Below are positions 46,407 through 53,618 of a stretch of DNA of 64,000 nt, one piece after another (position 1 is the first letter of the stretch; the number at the start of each line of letters is the position of its first letter). A program made the translations under genes and the position numbers. Location of the stretch: assembly GCF_022014595.1 (NCBI RefSeq), contig NZ_CP091740.1, forward strand, positions 2,902,200 through 2,966,199, given 5' to 3'. Source of the DNA: Solitalea lacus (GTDB lineage Bacteria > Bacteroidota > Bacteroidia > Sphingobacteriales > Sphingobacteriaceae). The notes beneath the pieces were generated by a model. It saw nothing but the letters and a program-made list of their open reading frames with translations, was not told the DNA's origin and ran no database searches.

Positions 46407-46527
46407 ATTATGTCCTCTGTTATCGATTATCTGTTATTGGTGAACCGATTTATAGCCTCTATACACATATCACATTCGTTCACCCATTTTAACATTTCCT
46501 AAATTTTTACTTCTAAATTCTTATCTC

Positions 46528-47418
46528 TTAAAAATATCCTGCCAGCTTGCGTTTCTCCATTGCAGCCTCTGAACGTTTATCATCGAAACGAGCTCCACGT
46601 TCAGAAATAGTAGAGGCCTTAATTTCTGTGATGATATCGTCCACATTATCAGCTGTTGAGAGCACTGCAGCAGTACAACTCATGTCTCCTACGGTACGGA
46701 AACGAACATCAGTTTCAAAAATTGCTTCGCCATCCATGTTGATGTAAGGAGAAGCAGGAAAAATCAAACCATCACGCTCAAATACTTCTCTTTTATGAGT
46801 AAAGTAGATGCTTGGTAACTCCATATTTTCTTGTTTGATATAGCTCCAAACATCCAGTTCTGTCCAATTGCTAATTGGAAACACGCGTACGTTTTCACCA
46901 AAATTGATCATTCCATTTAAATGATTCCAAATCTCAGGGCGTTGACGTTTTGGATCCCACTGACCAAAATCATCGCGTACAGAGAAAATACGTTCCTTAG
47001 CGCGGGCTTTTTCCTCATCCCTACGGGCTCCACCAATACAAGCATCAAATTTGTGCTTCTCAATGGTATCGAGTAATGTAACCGTTTGCAGGGCATTTCT
47101 GCTGGCATATTTACCTGTTTCTTCAGCCACTTTCTTTTGATCAATACTTTCCTGAACAGAGCCCACTATTAACTGAGCCCCAACTTTATTCACCAGCCAG
47201 TCTCTGAATACAATGGTTTCCTCAAAATTGTGCCCGGTATCAATATGGACCAATGGAAATGGGAACTTTGCCGGAAAGAAGGCTTTTCTAGCTAAATGCA
47301 CAAGGGTAATGGAGTCTTTACCTCCTGAAAATAATAAGGCTGGACGTTCAAATTGCGCTGCCACTTCGCGCAAAATATATATCGATTCTTCTTCTAATGT
47401 CTTTAAATGGTTATTCAT
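46528..47418 (-). CDS. cysD: Sulfate adenylyltransferase subunit 2
   Basis: 296 residues from the ATG at 47418 (MNNHLKTLEEESIYILREVA), the conserved CysD start; an upstream in-frame ATG would add 18 unconserved residues. The PP-loop is PALLFSGGKDSITLVHLARK, followed by FPLVHIDTGHNFEET and IGGARRDEEKARAKER. It forms the catalytic subunit making APS from sulfate and ATP. Confidence 0.96.
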   Translation of the reverse strand: MNNHLKTLEEESIYILREVAAQFERPALLFSGGKDSITLVHLARKAFFPAKFPFPLVHIDTGHNFEETIVFRDWLVNKVGAQLIVGSVQESIDQKKVAEETGKYASRNALQTVTLLDTIEKHKFDACIGGARRDEEKARAKERIFSVRDDFGQWDPKRQRPEIWNHLNGMINFGENVRVFPISNWTELDVWSYIKQENMELPSIYFTHKREVFERDGLIFPASPYINMDGEAIFETDVRFRTVGDMSCTAAVLSTADNVDDIITEIKASTISERGARFDDKRSEAAMEKRKLAGYF

Positions 47419-47520
47419 ATTTTTACATTTGAGTCTATAGACCAAGGTACAGTCCACAGAAAAATAAAACACTAAATCAATTTAAACCATGGGTAATGCA
47501 TAAACCATGGACTATAGCTA

Positions 47521-48222
47521 TTACTGTGTATGCAGTCCGCATTCTTTCTTTGAATCTTCCCACCACCAACGACCGGCTCTCGGATCTTCTCCTGGTTCTA
47601 TGGCCCGGGTACAAGGCTGACAGCCAATACTTACAAAACCTTTATCATGTAAAGGATTATATGGCACGGCATTCTTCTTAACATACTCAAATACTTCTTT
47701 TTCTGTCCAATTTAGAAGTGGATTAAATTTTATAAGGTTAAATCCATGATCGTATTCAAACAGATGAAAACCTTTCCTATTTTCTGATTGCTCAGCTCTA
47801 ACGCCAGTAATCCAAACTTCGGTTCCCGCTAATGCTTTTTTCAAAGGTTCTATTTTTCGAATACGGCAGCACTCTTTCCGATTTTCAACCGATTCGTAAA
47901 AAGCATTGATGCCCTTATTAAGAACAAACTGCTGAATTTCGTCCTGATTTGGATAATATGGAGTAATAGAAAGTTTATAACGAGCTACAGTTCTTGAATA
48001 AACTTCGTAAGTTTCATTAAATAAACGGCCTGTATCGAGGGTAAATATATCAATAGCTGCCTTTGACCTAAAAATGGCATCAGTAATAACCTGATCCTCT
48101 ATCCCGAAAGAGGTTGAAAAAGACACCTTTCCTGGAAAACGAGTGGCAATCAAGGTCAATGAAGTAGCTAAATCTAATCCCTCTGCTTCTTTTTGAAGTT
48201 GTTCAATTAATTCGCTATACAT
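47521..48222 (-). CDS. cysH: Adenylyl-sulfate (APS) reductase, assimilatory
   Basis: 233 residues. The four cysteines of the [4Fe-4S] APS-reductase type are all present: RKECCRIRKIEPL (Cys-Cys) and SIGCQPCTRAIEPGEDPRAG (C-x2-C). The C-terminal catalytic Cys is in KKECGLHTQ. PAPS reductases lack the paired clusters, so APS is the predicted substrate, consistent with the absence of an APS kinase in the window. First gene of the cysH-cysD-cysN series. Confidence 0.94.
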   Translation of the reverse strand: MYSELIEQLQKEAEGLDLATSLTLIATRFPGKVSFSTSFGIEDQVITDAIFRSKAAIDIFTLDTGRLFNETYEVYSRTVARYKLSITPYYPNQDEIQQFVLNKGINAFYESVENRKECCRIRKIEPLKKALAGTEVWITGVRAEQSENRKGFHLFEYDHGFNLIKFNPLLNWTEKEVFEYVKKNAVPYNPLHDKGFVSIGCQPCTRAIEPGEDPRAGRWWWEDSKKECGLHTQ

Positions 48223-48556
48223 AAATCCTATCGGTTTAGTAGTTTAATTGCAAAAGTATTAAAAAAATCATACCAAACAATAGTTTTTCATAAGTGGATG
48301 TATAAAAATTTAGATATCCAACAACTAATCAAAGTTTCGATGCTAAAATCGCAATCCAGTCTGTATTTTATTATGAAGATTAAAATTCGCTTTCTATTAA
48401 GAGTCTACCAAAACGAACTATCTTTAGGTTTTTCCAGACACTAAACCAATTTAAGTAACTATAAAACAGCACATTAAAAAAATGCACCAGTTATTTTCCG
48501 GCGCATTCACACAACAAAATTAAGACAGATGATTATGAACAATCACGAATAACTAG
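48223..48556. other. Intergenic region, 334 bp, containing the tonB terminator
   Basis: Holds the cysH promoter region at its left end and the terminator of the tonB gene at 48475-48506. I see no gene in it. Confidence 0.5.
48475..48506 (-). terminator. Intrinsic terminator after tonB
   Basis: Minus-strand ATGCGCCGG / CTGGTGCAT (two G-U pairs), 7-base loop, then TTTTTTT. Confidence 0.9.
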
Positions 48557-49381
48557 TTATTTGTTAAGCGTAAATCGGATTGGCAAACTAAATTGGACTT
48601 TAACGGGTTGACCATTCTGACGACCTGGCTTAAACTTTAACAACTTTACTACTCTCACGGCCTCTTCATCACATCCTCCGCCAATCCCTTTCAACACAGA
48701 TGCGTTATATACATTACCATCCTTATCAACCACAAACTGAACCGTTACCGCTCCCTCAATATCATTTTCTACAGCCATATTGGGGTAACGCAAATTCCTT
48801 CCTATAAACTTGAACATCTTTTGAAATCCACCCTCATACTCCGGCATTTCTTCGGCATGAACAAATGGTGTTTCAGCTGTACTGTTGCCATTTTCAGTGC
48901 CATTGAGACTTTCTCCTTCATTCCCTGGCATCATATTCTCGGTATTTCCTGCTCCTGTATTCTCAGAAGAAATACTACCAATTGCCTTTCCCTCCAATTC
49001 CTCTTTCGTAGGAGGATGTTCTGGTTTGGCAACTTTTTCATCGGGAACAACTGTTAACTCTGTACTTTTTACGGTTGCCGCAGGGGGTAAACTTGCTGTT
49101 TTTTTAGGAAGTTCTGGCTCCAAAGGTTTGTCAGGAACGATTTCATATTTTCTGGTGTCAATTACATAGGGAATTGAAATTACTTTGGGCCCTTCATCAG
49201 CCTTAGAATGAAGGCTCACTGTTATTACCCCTAAAATTACCAAGCTCCCAACAGAAGAAAAAAGGGCTTTACGCATGGTTTTATCATAACGCGCACGTAA
49301 TTGATAGGCTCCATACTCGCGGTTACGGTTCTCGAAAACAATTTCAGTTAAGTCGTGGGTGTTTGTGAACAGGTTCTTCAT
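48557..49381 (-). CDS. tonB: TonB energy-transducing protein, Bacteroidota type
   Basis: 274 residues. The cytoplasmic N-terminus VFENRNREYGAYQLRARYDK is the Bacteroidota TonB hallmark, followed by one membrane helix (about 40-57). A proline/acidic periplasmic spacer (about 70-180) leads to the TonB C-terminal domain (NDIEGAVTVQFVVDKDGNVY, then DEEAVRVVKLLKFKPGRQNG). It transmits proton-motive energy to outer-membrane receptors such as the one at 39774-42704. No exbB or exbD is adjacent. Confidence 0.93.
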   Translation of the reverse strand: MKNLFTNTHDLTEIVFENRNREYGAYQLRARYDKTMRKALFSSVGSLVILGVITVSLHSKADEGPKVISIPYVIDTRKYEIVPDKPLEPELPKKTASLPPAATVKSTELTVVPDEKVAKPEHPPTKEELEGKAIGSISSENTGAGNTENMMPGNEGESLNGTENGNSTAETPFVHAEEMPEYEGGFQKMFKFIGRNLRYPNMAVENDIEGAVTVQFVVDKDGNVYNASVLKGIGGGCDEEAVRVVKLLKFKPGRQNGQPVKVQFSLPIRFTLNK

Positions 49382-49502
49382 GGCTATAAGAGTTAAGTTT
49401 CTCTTAAGATGTAGCCAGAAAGCTTATTCCATAAGCATCAGTAAAAATTTTGTTCTTAAACTAATCAAAATTTACAATAAGTTAATTTACAGCCTAGTAT
49501 AT

Positions 49503-50306
49503 TTATACTCCGTAAAAAACTTTATTGTCCTTTTCTAATTGTGGCAGTAGTATTGGTTCTTTAAAAATGCCGAATACGGATGAGCCGCTACCGCTCATAG
49601 AAGCATATAAGGCCCCATTATCATAAAGCTCTTTCTTTAAAGCAGCAATTTCCGGGTATTTAGGGAATACTGTTGCTTCAAAATCATTATTAACTAAAGC
49701 TTTCCATTCCAAAATGGGAAGGTGTAACAACATTTGTAAAGATGAAGCTGGTTTTGCCGGCTTACAGCCACCATAAGCATCAGCAGTGGAAACATGGACA
49801 GGAGGCTTAACCAAAACCAAGAAGTATCGGTCAAGGTCTATTTCCTGGGATACAAATTCATCACCTTTACCGTAAGCAAAAACCGGTTTATTTTCAATAA
49901 AAAAAGCACAGTCACTTCCCAATTGTCGGGCGTACTGCTGCATTTGCTGAGTCTGCAATCCTAATTCAAACTTTTGATCTAAAAGTCGAATCATATAAGC
50001 CGCATCAGCTGAGCCCCCACCTAATCCAGCACCTACCGGAATGTTTTTTAATAAATGAATGTGAATCGATGGTAAGTTATAATCACGCTTCAGTAATTCA
50101 TAAGCTTTTAGGCAAATATTATCATCGGCAGTTCCCGGAATAGTGGTACCATAAGCAAAAAAACGAGTTTCGCCAGCCTCAATTACCTCTAAAGAATCAT
50201 GAATTTTTACTGGATAAAATACCGTTTCGATATTATGAAAACCATCATTTCGTTTTTCAACGATATTTAAGCCAATATTAATTTTAGCGTTGGGAAAGAG
50301 AATCAT
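49503..50306 (-). CDS. ispE: 4-diphosphocytidyl-2-C-methyl-D-erythritol kinase
   Basis: 267 residues from the ATG at 50306; the TTG three codons upstream is less likely. GHMP-kinase motifs: PNAKINIGLNIVEKR at the start, NIPVGAGLGGGSADAAYMIR (ATP loop, about 86), and MSGSGSSVFGIF near the end. It phosphorylates the CDP-methylerythritol intermediate of the MEP isoprenoid pathway. A terminator-like hairpin preceded by a tiny Leu/Ile-rich reading frame lies 30 bp upstream. Confidence 0.95.
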   Translation of the reverse strand: MILFPNAKINIGLNIVEKRNDGFHNIETVFYPVKIHDSLEVIEAGETRFFAYGTTIPGTADDNICLKAYELLKRDYNLPSIHIHLLKNIPVGAGLGGGSADAAYMIRLLDQKFELGLQTQQMQQYARQLGSDCAFFIENKPVFAYGKGDEFVSQEIDLDRYFLVLVKPPVHVSTADAYGGCKPAKPASSLQMLLHLPILEWKALVNNDFEATVFPKYPEIAALKKELYDNGALYASMSGSGSSVFGIFKEPILLPQLEKDNKVFYGV

Positions 50307-50335
50307 ATCTGGCAACGAAAATAAAAATTATGCAT

Positions 50336-50366
50336 AAAAAAGCCCACAATAATACTATTGCAGGCC
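50336..50366 (-). terminator. Attenuator-like terminator upstream of ispE
   Basis: Minus-strand hairpin GGCC-TG-CAATA-GTA-TTATTG-TG-GGC followed by TTTTTT, ending 30 bp before the ispE ATG. Confidence 0.75.
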
Positions 50367-50396
50367 AACACCGAACAAAACTAACTATTATTATTA

Positions 50397-50429
50397 CTAA
50401 TTTATTATTATTAGTAGCAAGCTGTTCAT
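50397..50429 (-). CDS. Possible leader peptide MNSLLLIIIN
   Basis: Ten codons then stop: ATG AAC AGC TTG CTA CTA then three ATA and AAT. Three Leu and three Ile codons in a row just before a hairpin and terminator is the layout of ilv/leu-type attenuators. ACTAAT...ATTAGT can form an upstream hairpin covering the Leu/Ile codons. The next gene is ispE, which has no direct link to branched-chain amino acids. Confidence 0.4.
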   Translation of the reverse strand: MNSLLLIIIN

Positions 50430-50681
50430 TTAGGATTTTTAGTATTCATAGAGGCTGATATTCAAGAACTTGTTACTATAATTTATTTTATTTAATATTT
50501 CAGAAACTTAGTTCACTTTTAGTTAATCAAACAGTGTACCAATAATTTTACTCCTCAAAAATTTAACATGAAAAGCCCCTGCAAAAAACGTTGAAGCAAC
50601 TCAATTTAAAACTATCATGATTTAGGTGAGTTGTATTTAAGACTTATATTCAAATAAAGTATGATTTTAATATCAGCTTTT

Positions 50682-50689
50682 TAATTTTG
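50682..50689 (+). promoter_or_regulatory. -7 promoter element before thyA
   Basis: TAATTTTG, an exact TAnnTTTG match, 16 bp before the ATG; no clear -33 element, so the leader would be very short. Confidence 0.45.
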
Positions 50690-50705
50690 CAAAAAGGAAA
50701 AGTTC

Positions 50706-51500
50706 ATGAAACAATATCACGATTTAATGAGGCATGTTCTGGAAAACGGCGTTGAAAAACATGATCGTACCGGAACGGGAACAATTAGTATTTTTGGATA
50801 TCAAATGCGTTTTAATCTCAGCGAAGGGTTTCCATTAGTAACCACTAAAAAAGTTCACCTCAAATCAATTATTCATGAATTAATTTGGTTTTTAAAAGGC
50901 GAAACCAATATTGCCTATTTAAAGGAACACGGTGTAAGTATTTGGGACGAATGGGCTGATGAAAATGGTGAATTGGGCCCTGTGTACGGATCACAATGGC
51001 GCTCATGGCCTACACCCGATGGAAAAAAAATTGACCAAATAATCCAGGTTGTAAATCAAATTAAAAACAATCCAGATTCTCGGCGTATTATCGTAAGTGC
51101 TTGGAACGTTGCAGAAATTGAAAACATGGCGCTCCCTCCTTGCCATAGTTTTTTTCAGTTTTATGTAGCAGAAGGCAAGCTTTCTTGTCAACTTTACCAG
51201 CGTAGTGCCGATATTTTCCTTGGTGTTCCATTTAATATTGCTTCATATGCTTTATTAACCATGATGGTGGCGCAAGTATGCGGTCTGCAACCCGGTGATT
51301 TTGTTCATACTTTTGGAGATGCCCATTTATACCTGAATCATCTGGAGCAAGCAAAACTTCAACTGAGCAGAGATTTCAGACCACTGCCTAAAATGGAAAT
51401 CAATCCGGAAGTCAAAGATATTTTTGATTTTAAGTACGAAGATTTTACACTAACTGGGTATGATCCTCATCCACACATTAAAGCAGCAGTAGCTGTATAA
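50706..51500 (+). CDS. thyA: Thymidylate synthase
   Basis: 264 residues, the same length as E. coli ThyA. The active-site Cys is in [12 protein letters not shown] (about residue 146). [38 protein letters not shown] and [12 protein letters not shown] are all conserved. It converts dUMP to dTMP with methylenetetrahydrofolate, producing dihydrofolate for the folA product encoded 27 bp downstream. Confidence 0.97.
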   Translation: MKQYHDLMRHVLENGVEKHDRTGTGTISIFGYQMRFNLSEGFPLVTTKKVHLKSIIHELIWFLKGETNIAYLKEHGVSIWDEWADENGELGPVYGSQWRSWPTPDGKKIDQIIQVVNQIKNNPDSRRIIVSAWNVAEIENMALPPCHSFFQFYVAEGKLSCQLYQRSADIFLGVPFNIASYALLTMMVAQVCGLQPGDFVHTFGDAHLYLNHLEQAKLQLSRDFRPLPKMEINPEVKDIFDFKYEDFTLTGYDPHPHIKAAVAV

Positions 51501-51527
51501 ATATAGAATTGAAGAGTAAGGTAAAGT

Positions 51528-52022
51528 ATGAAAATAAGCATCGTTGTTGCTAAAGCTGAAAATAACGTTATCGGTAAAAACAATACATTAATTTGGCATC
51601 TGCCTGCCGACCTTAAATATTTTAAGCTGCTAACCACAGGTAATACAATTATTATGGGTCGTAAAACCTATGATTCTATTGGAAAACCATTACCGAATCG
51701 CAGAAACATTGTAATCAGCAGGAACACTGAACTAAACATACCAGGTTGCGATGTGGTTAATTCGTTAGAAGAAGCTCTGAAAATAACCAGTAATGAAAAT
51801 GAAGTTTTCGTAATTGGAGGGGCTGAAATCTATAAACAAGCATTAACTCTGGCTAATACTTTATACGTTACCGAAGTGAAGGCTGGGTTTGAAGGAGATG
51901 CGTTCTTTCCTGATTTTTCATTGAACGATTGGGACGAAGCGTGTAGAACCGATCACAATGCTGATGAAAAGAATCAGTTCAATTATTCTTTTGTAACCTA
52001 TAAAAGAAAAGTCAATAATTAA
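51528..52022 (+). CDS. folA: Dihydrofolate reductase
   Basis: 164 residues. Signature VIGKNNTLIWHLPADLKYFK, then TGNTIIMGRKTYDSIGKPLP and VIGGAEIYKQAL. It regenerates tetrahydrofolate used by ThyA; the thyA-folA pair is a standard operon. The last 4 bp overlap the end of the convergent inhibitor gene. Confidence 0.97.
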   Translation: MKISIVVAKAENNVIGKNNTLIWHLPADLKYFKLLTTGNTIIMGRKTYDSIGKPLPNRRNIVISRNTELNIPGCDVVNSLEEALKITSNENEVFVIGGAEIYKQALTLANTLYVTEVKAGFEGDAFFPDFSLNDWDEACRTDHNADEKNQFNYSFVTYKRKVNN

Positions 52023-52474
52023 TCTACATTGATTTCAAATTCACGGGTATCATAAGGTGGAGAGCCATGCTCCCATGGCCTTCTCTGCTCAAAAAAGATT
52101 TTAGTCGATCCCTTTTTCTGGCCTGTAATCTTAAATACTTCAGGAATTGAGGTTCCCACAGGAATGGTTGAATCAATTTTATGAACATCATCTTCATAAT
52201 CAATTCTCTCCAGATCAATAACTCCATCATTCTCGATCCTATATTGCCAAAGCAGACCGGAGGTACCTTTGCCAGGTAATGAAATAAAAATACTGTCATT
52301 TAACTGTACATTCTTTGACTCCATCTTATGTGATTGAAGGGCTGACTTACACTTTGCTAAATTTAAACAAAATAAAATGCTTATAATCAAGATAAATCTA
52401 TGATTAAATATTCCGGGACCAGAATCATTATTTTTTGATCCCGGAAAATTGAACAGGTTATTTAAACATACCAT
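52019..52474 (-). CDS. Chagasin-like (family I42) cysteine peptidase inhibitor, exported
   Basis: 151 residues as drawn from the ATG at 52474, but that ATG lies inside the end of the upstream broken gene. A TTG at about residue 30 (before IISILFCLNLAKC) would give a cleaner signal peptide or lipoprotein start. The mature part has the chagasin loops: SLPGKGTSGLLWQYR in place of NPTTGY, and the FEQRRPWE motif near the C-terminus. I42 proteins block papain-family peptidases. The neighbour upstream on the same strand is the relic of what may be such a peptidase. Confidence 0.7.
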   Translation of the reverse strand: MVCLNNLFNFPGSKNNDSGPGIFNHRFILIISILFCLNLAKCKSALQSHKMESKNVQLNDSIFISLPGKGTSGLLWQYRIENDGVIDLERIDYEDDVHKIDSTIPVGTSIPEVFKITGQKKGSTKIFFEQRRPWEHGSPPYDTREFEINVD

Positions 52475-53330
52475 TTATGATACATTGCAGAATCTGTACC
52501 CATAACAAGGCAATCTAATCGGCCTGATGCCCAAGAAGCAGCTCCAACACCAGAACTTAATACCCCACTAAGATCTTCCACGCCACTCCATTATCCATCC
52601 CACCACGCATCATATGATTATTCTGTCCAGGGAAAAAGATATCAATTCGATTTGGCCCCCATGAAACAGCTCCGGGGTTTCCAAATACCTGGGCATTTAA
52701 GTCTTCCCAATTGTGCCAGGATCCATCCCACCATTTATGGAATAAGCTATTGTTGGTTCCTCTGGCAAAAATATCTAATCGGCCGCTTGCCCATGAACAA
52801 ACTGTTGGGGCAGTTGTTATTATACCCCCTAAACTTTCCCATCCATGCCATGCACCATCCCACCATTTATGCCATAGAGCCGAATCCATACCCGCTGCAA
52901 AAATATCGATACGGTCAGGTCCCCAACTGACACAATAAGGATCTGACGTAAGTAATCCTCCCCAATCTTCCCAACCACTCCAACCGCCTTGATACCATTT
53001 ATGATAAAGATGGTGATTTAACCCAACTACAAATATATCCAGCCTGCCATTTGCCCATGAACAAATAGAGGGACCACCTTGGATTAGACCTCCCAGTGAG
53101 CAACTAAAGTTGTGATTTTCAACTTTGCCATAGGTAATTAATTTAGATGTTAGAGATGTAATTGGTAAAAATGTTTTTTAGGCTTTAAAATTTCGGCATT
53201 ATTCAAGCATTTTTGAATAAGACCTACCGTAAACGGCCAATTCCCGATCATAGCTCCACACTGGGGTATAATCCACAAAGCTTGACAGGTCTCTTAACCA
53301 ATCTAAAGCATAAATTTTATTGTTTTCCAT
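52462..53330 (-). pseudogene. Broken gene: papain-like N-terminus joined to lectin-type repeats
   Basis: From the ATG at 53330 the frame reads MENNKIYALDWLRDLSSFVD and YTPVWSYDRELAVYG, like the propeptide start of bacterial C1A peptidases, then hits stops (MLE-stop, FKA-stop). From about 53130 on there are about 47-residue repeats (H-K-W-W-D-G-x-W, W-E-x-L-G-G, S-W-x-x-G-R-L-D-I-F) of the fucose-lectin/PLL kind. A frameshift near 52605 and a stop near 52590 break the last repeats; the tail ends MYHKWYV-stop. The peptidase core is missing. Peptidase origin is inferred; the repeats are plain. Confidence 0.65.
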
Positions 53331-53527
53331 AATTTGTAAATGTACTTTCAAAGGTGGTCTAAAGTTAGATTTTTTTAATAAAAAAAATAATAAAATACTG
53401 ATTTACAATTTATTATATCTTATTAATATAAATTAATTAACTAAATAAAAGCTACTACAACATAAATAAAAAGCATGGACTTTGCTTATTATTTATAAGT
53501 ACAAACCACATAATATGTAAGATAAAC

Positions 53528-53557
53528 TTGCGTAGATTCAAAATTTATTTAGATTTG
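53528..53557 (+). promoter_or_regulatory. Promoter of secDF
   Basis: TTG (53528-53530), 19-bp spacer, TAGATTTG (53550-53557): a full match to the Bacteroidota TTG/TAnnTTTG promoter. Predicted leader about 55 nt. Confidence 0.75.
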
Positions 53558-53618
53558 CGACTTCGTAAAAAACCAAGAAAACTAAAGAAACAACGCTTTA
53601 ATTAAAATTAACCGCATT

